Assembly (NCBI GenBank): GCA_030248225.1
Contig: JASANE010020473.1
Coordinates: 45,199 to 109,198 of the forward strand
Length of the DNA stretch: 64,000 nucleotides
Source of the DNA: Trileptium ribeirensis
Taxonomy: Eukaryota > Nematoda > Enoplea > Enoplida > Thoracostomopsidae
Reading direction: 5' to 3'
Shown here piece by piece: positions 39,084 to 50,429 of the stretch. Below the pieces are notes generated by a model. The model was not told the DNA's origin. It ran no database searches and was given only the letters and a program-made list of their open reading frames with translations. The translations under genes were made by a program, and so were the position numbers. How positions within the stretch are numbered: the stretch's first letter is position 1; each line of letters opens with the position of its first letter.

Positions 39084-40474
39084 GCAAACCCTAACGTACT
39101 CCTAACTGGTCAGGGGCCCTACTCCAAGGCCCTCGGGTCCGCGGAAGGGCCCTAAACTCACCCCGTTCGTCCTAATCGTCCGTATTTTGTCCGTCCGTAA
39201 AACTCTAAAATTTCAACGCTTTTTATATACGATGTCTTCGTCCGTCCGTTCTTATGTCGTGTCCTTATATACATATATGTGTACCATACATACGTATCAA
39301 CAAAATATATATATGTCTACACACAATGGTGGTAAAAATGGTGGTAAAAGCACAACGATTAGAGAGAGTAAAGGCTACGATACGGGCGCTTTCGCCGGTT
39401 GTCCCGTTTACCGTGGGGAAGGACCGATACCCGACGGGTATTATTGGAGATGTCTCGTCGAGACGAATCCAATGAGGGGCGGTTCGCCCATTTTGGAGTT
39501 GAGAGAAAAATCTCGATTTATCCGTGCGCACTAGTGGTTGGCAACAGACATTTAGGCACCCTTGAGTGACTACAGCGGGTCATCAGGGATTCGGACGTGG
39601 GTCCGCCGCACGTTGCTGGATTTGTACAATCACGACGACCAAAACAAGGGGTCGCATGCACCGGTTCAGAAGTGGGGGAACAACGAGGATAAGAAAAGGC
39701 GGGGATATGTACCGGTCGCACGTTACAACGCGGTACCGGGCGATTTTACCTGAAATATGCAAGGGGCGTTCGCAGTTGTGGGGGGAAGTACAGAGGTCTT
39801 GGGATCGTACACCGTCGGTTAAGGGACACATACACACATGCATATATATATAGATACGATATGTTATAACAATATGGAAAGTAACAGTCCTAATCCTACT
39901 TCGACAACCCAAGTTAGCGTAAGTAGCGGTCGTTTCTATACGTTACAAGCGAAGTTCAGGCGTTGTCCGGGGCGATTTTAGTGTCCAACAATAGTCCCCA
40001 AAATGTTCTACCAATCTGCTCCGGTTAGTCCCGGATGATACTGCCCTAGACGAATGCGGGCCATCAACTTAACCCGGTATCCGTCGGTCTTGGTAAGCTC
40101 GAAAGCTACCGTACGTGTAAAGTTAGTTAGTTGCGAATTGTGATTTCTCATGACCATTACCTAGCATGCAACCAAAACCGAGTAAACTTAATATTTTTGA
40201 TTCCAGTCTTAATAAATTCGTTAACTTAAACGTGCAGCCAGGGGCATCCTATTCCCGGACGGTCATAACCGTCAAAGTTTTAACTTATAATGGCGGCTGG
40301 TTGGGGTTCGGCATGATTCCTTGTTTCGGTCGGTGGGGTTCCCTGTTCAGTCTTACGCGTGGGTCAAAACAGCTTACTTCTCTCTAATTAGGTCAAGTCG
40401 TGACACTCGTCCCGGTAAGAACACGGTTAATAAAGCAAAGATCATTCACTGAATAATACACGGCACCAAAGCAA

Positions 40475-40892
40475 ATCATTTTTATATACGAATCCTTGAT
40501 AGAGATGCGACATTTTTTTATATACGAATCATGGATAACGATACGACATTTATATATACGAATCATGGATAACGATACGACATTTTTATATACGAATCAA
40601 GGATAACGATACGACATTTTTATACGCGAATCATTGATAAAGAAACGACATTTTTATACACGAATCAAGAATAACGATACGATATTGTTATGTACGAATC
40701 ACGGATAACGATACGACATTTTTATACGCGAATCATTGATAAAGAAACGACATTTCTATATACGAATCAAGGATAACGATACGACATTGTTATATACGAA
40801 TCACGGATAACGATACGACATCTTTATACGCGAATCATTGATAAATAAACGACATTTTTATATACGAACCATTGATATTGATAAAGATACGA
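40475..40892. repeat. 12-unit 34-bp minisatellite with 3-unit higher-order pattern
   Basis: Units read CATTTTTATATACGAATC, then ATGGATAACGATACGA, with small changes. Twelve copies can be counted. Units 5, 8 and 11 share the variant TATACGCGAATCATTGATAA, so the last part grew by copying a trimer of about 102 bp. Confidence 0.95.
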
Positions 40893-41079
40893 AATATGAC
40901 CCTCTTTGGGTGCCAACTTGTTTCGGTGCAATTTTAGATGCTGGAGTCATGAAAAGCTTCGTAACGGGCCTGAACGGGCCTGTTACAGTAGGCATAAATG
41001 CAATTTTTTTAAAAAAGCCGTGTTATTGATGATTATTTATATACATAAAAGTTTGCACTGTGGAATATTGATAAAGTCA

Positions 41080-41150
41080 AGCTGACGCCAAGGTTCGAAC
41101 CCAGATTTCACAGGTGAAACCAACGCAATCACTGAGCTATCTAAGAGCTA
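41080..41150 (-). repeat. tRNA-derived fragment (minus)
   Basis: On the minus strand, TAGCTCAGTGATTGCG (box A), a GGTTT/AAATC arm with an 8-nt loop, and GGGTTCGAACC (perfect box B) occur in tRNA order and spacing. The anticodon loop is one base too long and the acceptor ends do not pair well, so a tRNA pseudogene or SINE head is more likely than an active tRNA. Confidence 0.55.
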
Positions 41151-41159
41151 TTGCTAGGT

Positions 41160-42575
41160 TTCTAACGGAAATTTGCAAAGCAAGCAAGCAAAAATGTATG
41201 CTCAAGTGTAGATCACACACAAAGTCAGTCAAAATAAAGCACCCCAATGTGCGTTGGATCCTTTGCACCTAGTGTTTAACTGAGATTGCACAAAATGATT
41301 TTGCTTCTATTCGCTTTATTTGGTGAACAGTCAGTGCAATTTTTGTTGGCAACAAATATTTCAATTTTAAGCTTCACGACTGTATCTATCCACAAACATT
41401 TGATTGAGTAAGTATATTCGGCCAGCTGACTGGTTCTCTAGACTCATGGTCATCTGAGATTGCTTTTTGACGTGCTTGCCTGTAGCCAGAGTTACTAAGC
41501 ACGTGGAGATGGAAGAATTTCAAGACGGCAGAAATTAAGTTATATGAATAGCAAAATGAATTTGACTACTCTTCTCCATCGCAGCAGGAGCTCAAGTTGG
41601 TGCAGCGTGTTGAGTTTCCCATTGCCCCATAGCAGCACGGGCTGACGACATATAAAATTGAATTATTCTTGTCAAATTATGTTATATTACATTTATGCTG
41701 CTATGTCTATTCTATAAGTTTGATGGGTATAGATAGATATAAGATAATTTTCTTGGGTGTGAATTATATATACCGCATCTACGATCTAATGGCCAGCGAG
41801 TTGAAATTAGCATACCCTACTTTAAACAAGGGATAGGCTCGCTATAAATGCGACATATACACGTTGTAATGCAAGTTTGATGTGCTCTAGCCTCTGGATG
41901 TATTAAGGCTAGGCAAGAAAAATACACATAAATCTTTCGTTCAACCTATTCCTATTATTGTAGTCGAATGAAATCGTGTTTGCCATACAGCGACATACCA
42001 TTATTTGGAAACATTAATAAGCTGCACTTGCTAAAACACCATAAAACAGAATGATGAACAGTTCTTCAAACAACCTGCGATGAAAACTAATAATGCTGCT
42101 ATAGTTAACTATTTTGGTTTCTAATATGAAAGGAGGGATTTGTATATGTCTAAGTGATCGTTGACGCAGGCCTTGAATATAATGAGCTACATAAGAACTA
42201 AAGCAAAGACCTAGAAGCAAGACTATAATAATATAGGTTACATTTTGTGTATTAGCTTCATTAGGACTTATTTACTGCGCATTCCTTGCAAAAAATGATA
42301 GCCGGCAGCAGAACAGACGACTAAGTACCAAATGAACGACATTCAGCCTTAATTACTACGCTATGCGACAAAAAGTAATTTTATCCAACGAAATGATTAT
42401 ATATTATTACTTTAAAATTAAATAAAACTATGTGCATCGGGCAATGGGCCCCTTTGATGAAGAATCATTTATCATAGTAGGTGAATTTTTGATTAAAATC
42501 ATCTTATTAGTGACCATGAAAGCTCTATGTCGTAAAAAATGCAGAAAAATAATAATTAAGGTAAACATAATGTAA
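41160..42575. other. no recognised feature
   Basis: AT-rich sequence with short unrecognised open frames and no supported repeat. Confidence 0.45.
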
Positions 42576-42579
42576 AGGC

Positions 42580-42835
42580 GTGTTTTCTGGCTCAAACATT
42601 TTGCTCAAATCTCAATCAAAGTTCGAAAGCATCTTTTTTGCGTTTTTGGTAACTTCGAAAGAGTGAACAATGTCCAAACCTTTTAAGGATATTCTTTCAG
42701 CCAATCACCGGCGAGATGTTACCTGAAAAGATTTGAGCTCGAATTTTTATCTCAAATTTTGAAACATCGCAAAGTATCCTTTAAAATTCCAAAGTTTGAG
42801 CTCAAAATTTGAGCGAAGAGTTTGAGCGTGTAAAC
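42580..42835. mobile_element. fold-back MITE
   Basis: The left end GTGTTTTCTGGCTCAAAC, followed by ATTTTGCTCAAAT, matches the reversed right end GTTTACACGCTCAAAC, then TCTTCGCTCAAAT. The imperfect inverted repeat covers roughly the outer 60 bp on each side of a 256-bp unit. There is no coding capacity. It is a non-autonomous DNA element of undetermined superfamily. Confidence 0.65.
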
Positions 42836-43249
42836 TAAAAAATCATATAATCATTGGCGCAATACAGTATATACGTATAGATAAGGCCATGCGCAGTTAT
42901 ATCAAGAACTATACTTTAGGAAAGTATCTGTATAAGCCAAAATAGTTACGCGAATCTAGTTTGCTAGCGTGACGGAGGGAGGAAACACGCCTGGTATAAG
43001 TGCGAACGTTATGGTAATGCAGTTAGGGATCAGGCGAGACTGTATTCTTAGTATCAAGACACCGATACAGAAAATTGATATCATTTTGGGAACGCCAGAT
43101 ACAACATCATTATGTGGTGATGCTAATGTAAGGGGAATTCGGCATCACTTCTATAGTGCAAGTATTTCAAATATGAGTCCTATACTGTACGTTGGCTTAG
43201 ATGACGTTTGCCGTCGCGAGTTCATGTAATTAATATGTGAGTATTCAAG

Positions 43250-43690
43250 GTTGTTCAGTCAGGTTAGCCGTAACGCACAAACACTGGAATAGTCTGTTCC
43301 GGTAAAAAGCGAAGCAGCAATAATGCTGCGTTCACAGAGAGAGATGTGTAGACACTGCATATTGTGGCAAAATTTTTGAAAAAGCCGCTGCAGAAACGTG
43401 TCAATTTTAGAAAAACAGCTACAGAATGGGAATCTTAATGCCGGTGTTACAGAGATTACAGAGAATATAGGTCTCTTCCATATGTGTTTCATGGGAATTT
43501 ATAAAATGGCTGTAATGTCGCAATATTTTCAAAAGTGGCTACATAACCTGTGTCACATTTATAAAAGAGGCGCAATTTATGTAGCAGGTTTTTGTAGCAG
43601 TTAGTGATACAAATTCTGTAGCAGTTTTTCTAAAAGTGACACAAATTCTGTAGAAGTTTTAACGGAGATTGTGTGTTGCAGGGGATAAAG
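43250..43690. repeat. degenerate ~50-bp repeats (TGTAGCAG / AAAAGTG type)
   Basis: Strings such as AAAAGCGGCTACAGAA-like, TTCTGTAGCAGTTTTTCTAAAAGTG and GTGACACAAATTCTGTAGAAG recur with irregular spacing. The repeat is old and eroded. No stable frame runs through it. Confidence 0.5.
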
Positions 43691-44024
43691 CTTTTAAATT
43701 TCGTGATCGGCCATAACTCGGGAACCACCTAACAGATTTTCATGATTTTGGGTTCATTCTAACAGACATAGTAGATTTACCGTGTACATCCCCGAGCGTT
43801 TTTGATTTGAGTCCTTGTTCCGGAGTAAGTGTTTAAAACGATGGTTTTTACCCCACTTTACTACCCTTCACGAAAGCAAAGTTATTTATATCTTAAGTTT
43901 CGAATTTTTTCCTCTGGTTGGTATTATTTCATAGTAAAATGGTAAATGCCGATGCCTCTTTTTTGTTTTTCGATTAAGGTTTCGGTTCTGGAGTTATGGG
44001 GTTTGAGGTATAGCACGGTATGGT

Positions 44025-44300
44025 TCCATGGGTACCGGGGTATGGCACCCTCGTGGTTGGTCGACCCAAAACTCCAAAATTTGTTCTGACGTCCTGGTCA
44101 GCTGAAAAGTTTCCCTTGGGAATTTCGGGCATGGGAAACTCATTGACGGTGCTGGTGCTGGCTTTGCTTTGCGACCCATGTTCCATCGGTAGGGGTACTT
44201 ATTCCCCATGGTTCCTCGACCCAAAATTCCCAATTATATTATGACGTGCTGGAAGGCTGATAGCTTGCACTGGGGGGTTTCGGGCATGCGAAACTGATAG
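44025..44300. repeat. two-copy diverged tandem repeat, ~155-bp period
   Basis: CGACCCAAAACTCC near 44062 and CGACCCAAAATTCC near 44218, GACGTCCTGG and GACGTGCTGG, and TTTCGGGCATGGGAAACT and TTTCGGGCATGCGAAACT appear in the same order, offset by about 155 bp. Confidence 0.75.
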
Positions 44301-45899
44301 CCAGTGTTACTTTTGTTCTAACGTGTGCAGTATTGTATGATATTCACACATAGCGTATCAACGTATGCTATCAAGAGCTGATTGGCCGTGCATACAAAAG
44401 GCGTAGCTGTACCTTTGCTTCTCTATGCTCTGAAATCTCGATAGAGGTACTAGTCCAAAAAGTGATTGTGTTTCTGCAGTTGTTTTTCTAAATGTAACGT
44501 AAGTATGCCCAATAAGTAACATGATTTTTGGGCCATTCGATCGGCGCTCGCGCATAAATTAAAGGGGACAAATTGGCATTTCACGCCTTCCAATGAACTA
44601 TCGCGCAAATCAATTAGCCCGGCCAAGATTAAGTTTATGGGTGTCACCCCAAAAATGCAATAACAGACACTGTAGATTTTACCGTTATTATGGCTAGTAA
44701 GAATTCTTCGCATCGCTCGTGTCCCTCACTTCACTCAGAATACCAATATACGTTTACGAGTTATAATAAGTAGGTATATTTAAAGCCAGTTTTAATAAGT
44801 AAGGTTAACTTTTAAGATTAAAATTATAATCTTATGACAAACGTTTAAATAAGAATGAACACATAATTAATCGTAGATATCGCGAAGTGGAACCAGGATA
44901 GGTGGGCTATCCGTATTAAAATCATAATTTTGTATATGACTTTTGCACATTTTGAGATTGTTAGCATCGATGATGTTAAGTGGAATAGGGACTATGCATT
45001 AAGTACTCGTAGAGCAAGAAGTATTTTCTAACATCCCTGCGCTTGATTTAACATATTTGCGCAACTGTCTCTAGCTCCATGATTGTACACTTAATCCAAA
45101 TCACTGCAATCAACATTTACTTGTTCGTAAACAGTTTTGCATAAAATCACGAGATCCGTTAGTTATTTTTAATATTCTAAAATTTTTGATTCGGTAGCAC
45201 ATAATTTTGCATTACAATCTTTTTCATGAAATAGTTTCGGCAGCATTCCATTACAAATATGTTTTGTGTTTTAGGCGAGAAAGTATGGTATTATTTAATG
45301 ATACCTACCTATGAAATTTTTACTAGATTACATGGGAGTTCTCATATGTTTATATAGAAACTGGTAAGCCTTATGACTTGTGTTTAGGCAATTAATTATA
45401 GCCAGGAACCCGGAAGCCATGATCTTGAACCTGGGAAAGGGGGGGAGGAGGGTGGTGCAGTAGGCTACGATAAAACATATGTAATAAAGCTGCTAGAAAA
45501 ATCTTGCCAATAGTATGAACCCACTGAGAATACTAGACTCAAAAGCACCTCTCGTTTCTAAAAACATTATCTGTGCATACTTTCTGGGGGTGCCCCCATG
45601 CCTCTCTGTTCCCGAATCCACGACGACAACTTATCTTAATCCAATAGCAATAAAACTATTTTAGCGATTTCAGCGGTGCAGTAAAACTAAACTTTAGTCG
45701 GTATTCAAGTAATCAAAATCAAATCTCGCAGTGGAGTTTCGTCTCGGAAACTACGAAGCCTAAAACTTCAAACTTATAATCAAAACCAATCAATCGATAA
45801 CATTTTTGTCGACGTCAACATTGTACAACCTGTTCGTGAATTATTAGTTTTTGTAATAAAATACTTGCATTAGGTAGTCTTAGCTGTACTAACTACCAT

Positions 45900-46146
45900 A
45901 CATGCTCATAGGGGCTCACATGCCCCTGAGGCTCCTATCCCCCTCCCCCCGCGTCTCGGCTACCCCTCTTACCAGGTGGTCCAATGCCTCCCCTGACGGC
46001 ACCGCAGTCGCCGAGCACATAAGCGGCGCCAAGGGCGCCGCAATCCTCCCCTTCCCTGTACCGGCAAGCTTACTACCTCGGGAAGCAGAAGGCCTCTCCC
46101 GAGGACCTAGTTACCCCCTTGGGGTTCGGACATCGGCTGATGTTTG
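45900..46146 (-). repeat. GC-rich dispersed element (minus orientation)
   Basis: This is a GC-rich island in AT-rich DNA. On the minus strand GTCCGAACCCCAAGG, TCGGCGACTGCGGTGCC and GGCATTGGACCACC appear in the same order as related strings at 21440-21625. An 81-codon open frame on the plus strand is a by-product of base composition. Confidence 0.45.
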
Positions 46147-46289
46147 ACTAATTCGTCAAGTATGCGGGAAATCTGAATGAAATAGCCTGTTCCCTTAATA
46201 CACTGGTATCAGAATTAATTTACAATGCACACAAAATTAAGTGCCTACAGTGTAAAATTGAAGTCTTGATTTTACCATATTTAAGTTGT

Positions 46290-46425
46290 TGGGCCCCGGC
46301 CGAAGGCAGACCAGCTGATCGGTGAATCGGTAAGACCGGCGAACCGGCCTGTATACCGGGCCGCCGGAAAATGACCGGCCACCGACTTTTCTGGCTGGTA
46401 TACAACAGTACGGCCGGCGGACCTC
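46290..46425. repeat. CCGG-rich low-complexity repeat
   Basis: Degenerate ACCGGC, GCCGGCC and GATCGGTGAATCGG units occur, with a partial inverted arrangement (GACCGGCG, then GGGCCGCCGG). It resembles patches at 33580-33662 and 52575-52665. Confidence 0.5.
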
Positions 46426-47007
46426 TGCAAGATTAATTTTGCAAAATTTTTATACCACTTTTTCAAAATCTAAAAAAATTTTCGGTGCTGATTATTCACA
46501 AAATTGGATCCGTGCAGTACACCGTTACGTATAAAACCACAATGCTGTTTACGTTTCAATCCTTATACAGTGTAACAAGAAATACTTAATCTATGCCAAG
46601 CAGCCTCGAAAACAGTTTACATTTTAGAACTAAGCCTATAGCGACCGTAGGGACGGCTGCTGACGGCCTTTAATGCTTTCGAAATAAGCGTAAATCGATA
46701 TTGCTCTCCGCTTCCGTATTTCCATTTTTTCATAAGTGTTGTAAGACCCGAGACCTTTTCTGGTGTTAGAAACACTACAGCGAAGGAGCTCAAAAATATA
46801 GCGACATATTTCCTGGTTTATATCCACTATCGACGATACTAACATTATGTAACCTATTTGGTTCTAGGGTATGTACTATCCACGTTAGATCACACTCTTT
46901 CGGTTGTAAAGATCGAGAATCGCGTCGACGCTACCTATGCTTGCTGAATACACAGTCGGACAAAGATCGATGGGTTAATTAATTGCTCATTCAATAGTTT
47001 ATTAGAG

Positions 47008-47708
47008 CACTTATTCATATATAAATAACACATATAAACACACACTTACATTAGTTTCACGATATGCTGAATACGCTCCGATTGTCAAGATTGTTACAAC
47101 ACGTAAATTTGTTTGATCGCCGATTGGAATTGCTTAAACTTGCAGCGCAGGGGTTTAAATAAACTTTTCTCGCCCCAATTCCCGGGAACTAAATGAAACC
47201 TAGTTCTGAAACATCTCTAACTCCTAAGATTTTAATATAATCGTTGCCAGAGAAGCCACCAGTTCTTGGAATTTCTAAATCAGCTCCTTAAATTAGGTTT
47301 TAATTTTTGTTATAGAGAAAGACTTTTTGTGAAATTAGACGAGTTGTTAACTCAAAACAATTTTCTAAAATTTAGACGCGGGTTCGGCACATATACACAC
47401 ATATCCGCTATTTAGGTGTCAACACAAAAGGCGCTCATTACTGACGCTCACAATATATAAACGACAATGTAACAGGCCATAACACACAAACTATTCTTCA
47501 AAACTCTCTTAATTTTAACTATTTCCAGGGTCTTAGGCACACTTCTAAAATTTCATAATTTTTAACAATTTAATTGTTCGGAATGTAAGGCTGACATGGG
47601 GGATGCGCCCTAATTTCTTAACTACTGGGTCAAAAGGTACCAAATTCATTTTGGATAATCTAGACTGCGCCCGAAATAAAATGGTATCAAAATCAATAAA
47701 TAAAAATT
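47008..47708 (-). repeat. dispersed repeat with conserved C-terminal peptide, copy 2
   Basis: This is the inverted counterpart of 32765-33450. On the minus strand an open frame running to a stop at 47545 contains FIDFDTILFRAQSRLSKMN, NLVPFDPVVKK and TFRTIKLLKIMKF. Within the aligned coding part four codons differ silently (for example CGA versus AGA) and few differ in the residue, and this copy keeps the frame intact. The remaining ~540 bp is a non-coding 3' region shared with copy 1. The homology begins just upstream of FIDFD, so both copies may be 5'-truncated, as retrotransposed copies often are. Confidence 0.75.
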
Positions 47709-47764
47709 TTGAAAGATATAGGTTTAAATAGAGTAACGTATTAATGTTTGAACATTCCACGCTT

Positions 47765-50425
47765 GTCCATTCAGCGATGAAAACCGAGCACTTAGATGGT
47801 GATACATTATATAGTCAGCAATCATTTGGTGTGCAGCGTTAAAGACAATATTTAGCATTTAACTATTTCGTTTCCAAATGAATAGGTCTACAGCGGCTAC
47901 AGGTGCATGCACAAACACTGAAGCAAGAAGATTTATATTAACGGTGTTATAAAAGCGGCAATATGTTCATCGCAAAATCCTAGTGTAAACGTTATTATTT
48001 TCCCACAGGAATTACGTTTGTGTAAAAATGTTGAAGAATATCAGCATATTATGTAATGTCGAAACATATATTAATGCTCCGCTTTTGGTCTGGTGAATCT
48101 GAATGAAAACGGTATCGTTCATATTTTAAGTTTCGAATTTTCTGTTTCATGGTAATACTAGTTTACGCTTAGAAAACTTAAATGTCATTTCACAAATATA
48201 TTGTTATTACAGTGATACCGTCGCTGTTCAAAGTTTGAACGCATTGTATAATAAATACAATTAATAGCTGTAGCTTGGCTGACCGTGCAGTCAGGGATTT
48301 GTGCGCATGGCTACTGCAAAGAGTTGAAACTGTTTGGATTTGAAAAAATAAGCTGCACAAGCGTGCAATGCATGCAAATATGTGTGAAATCACGGCATCC
48401 ATGCTGCAGCAAATATGAGACACTGCTGCAGAGTAGAGTTATTTTATATATACCGTGTTATAGTTATAATTACCAAGCATTAATGTATCTTGAGAAGAAG
48501 TTACCTAAATAGTATTTGTATTATTTGACACGGAAAAATAATGTGATTTTCCAGAATATACATATACAGCATAGTTCTTGATGTTACAACACGACTAATA
48601 ACCGCACATATAACATGTAAGAGAACCTCGTCCCTCCCAATGGTTTCGTGTTCGGCGGCATTTATACACCATCATTTACACAATTTAACCTGTTTGAGAA
48701 CGGCAAGGATAATTGAGGTCTCTGAAACAGTTATTTAAGTAAAGCATCGACTATATGGTTTCGGGTTTATTTGTCTCATATGTTGCTATGTTGAGTATTG
48801 TATAATGATGTGTATAAAGTTTTGCTTTGTTTACTCTTTCTCGTGATTTTTAGGTACACCATAATCGTAAAGTTTAACAGAATTTGGGCAGTAAATATGT
48901 TCTTAATTTATAAACATTATCGGTTAAATTTTGACAACTTTATTGCTGTCTCAGGATTATGAATTAGAGTCAATAAACAGTAAAGTTTCCAGCTACGATA
49001 AGACTGACAATTTCAGCCACAAATACAAAACAAAGGCTATTGAAGCCCTTGAGGTTTAGGCGTTCGTTACCTAAAAGTTTCGCTTGTTTCAGTCCACCTA
49101 GACAGAAAGTTTTTCAGTCTCTACTGCAATGGAACTGCTAATGTATGTATCTTGATTTCGGTGATCACGTGGATTTAGTTCGTTTAGTTTCTTACATTGC
49201 ACTAGCGTCTACGATTAGTGGCCGAATTCTTTCCCAGCATCAAGGCCTCGTCGTATTTTCTTTTCAAAAAATTGTTTGTAACACTGCACGTTCCAGAGTA
49301 TTTCGTCCTAACCGTTGCCCGGTTGGAACTTATGATCATTTTTAAATATTCGCAGAGAATATTCACACCTGATTTGCACTTGTTATATTTGGCCTGCGTT
49401 TGTATGTTGTTTGGAGGTAGTGTTGCGACATGTTTATATAATGTCTGAACTGGGCTAGCGAGTGTGCTATTTGTACCTGGGATTAAGCAAACAGTGGGGT
49501 AAGCCTGACTGTTTAAGAATTAGCACTTTCACAAAACGTTCCCATCGCTTTGTTCTAATTGTTCCTGGAGCCTCAGTACTCACTATTAGATCAAGTGATA
49601 TCTTTAAGTTAAGTATAGGAGTTGGTGTATTTAATCAAAACGAAATCGGTCTGATAAAATTGTTTTCCTACCTGTCAAGTGAAATGAACAAAGCATACTC
49701 GTAAAATATCATATATCACATCTCAGGCGAGGTTTCCCACACTGGACTTCGGCATCGCATAAAGTCATTCAATGAATCATTCAATATTTTTACAACATAA
49801 TCGTTACATGTCGTATAATGTACCATATCATATTAGTGTATGTTACGCACCCAAAATATTCATCAATTTTCTACCCGTGACATGCTAGTCGCGTCTGGCT
49901 GACCTGACGAAGATGAGGCGTTCAACAAAATTAACGATCAACCACTGCGGCAGTGACAGCGTTTAGATGAGAGTTCGGGCGAAACAACATCATATCTTTG
50001 AACCGGTGTTTCGATACTTTCGCTTCAAAATAGGTTCGACAAACCCTTAAAATGGAAAATTTTGATGGGTCAGTATTTTAGCCAACCGGACCATTGATAC
50101 AATGTATTAACGCCTCGAGGATCAACTCTCTAACGGGGCAACAACAGCCTTGCTTCCGGCATATCCACGGACTGATCAAACGGCATCACAATGGGGCCTC
50201 AATAGCAACACAAACATACATGTTGCCTCTTTCTGTCGTCTAAGTGCCGACTGACAAAAATATCATACTTGTGTGATAATAGACAATAACACGTGCTATT
50301 GCTGCGTGTAGTAGTGCGTGTATAACTTAAGCAACAGCACACACACGTACCAGTTAAGAGTGCATTTCATCGCCGCACCACACCTTATTGACATGGAATA
50401 AAATTACATCATAGAGCTTTCACAC
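47765..50425. other. no recognised feature
   Basis: AT-rich sequence. Several open frames of 65-80 codons lie between 48190 and 49704, without recognisable motifs. Confidence 0.4.
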
Positions 50426-50429
50426 TCAG

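Larger units (their letters stand above)
36091..40470. other. GC-richer, hairpin-dense non-coding tract adjoining the LTR-like segment
   Basis: The base composition is clearly more GC-rich than the surroundings, and the tract is contiguous with the LTR-like segment. I found no recognisable gene; short open frames overlap in several phases. The tract holds many perfect hairpins: 36683-36702, 36710-36729, 36954-36990, 37584-37604, 38504-38525, 39061-39083 and 40258-40273. TGGTCCATCGAGT at 38208 recalls, from memory, the primer-site region of some Bel/Pao elements, which is only a weak hint. AAATTTGA recurs five times at 56-74 bp spacing from 38494 to 38760. It may be the leader and internal part of a non-autonomous retroelement. 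Confidence 0.45.

Noticed and set aside
35000..40400. Ribosomal RNA genes as the cause of the GC-rich tract
   Set aside because: I looked for familiar conserved rRNA strings and found none.
41080..41150. A functional tRNA gene on the minus strand
   Set aside because: Box A and box B are good, but the anticodon loop has eight bases and the acceptor arms do not pair, so it was listed as tRNA-derived only.
45405..45620. MITE suggested by GGAACCCGG near the left and TTCCCGAATCC near the right with G/C runs
   Set aside because: The presumed inverted ends match too poorly and no target duplication is visible.
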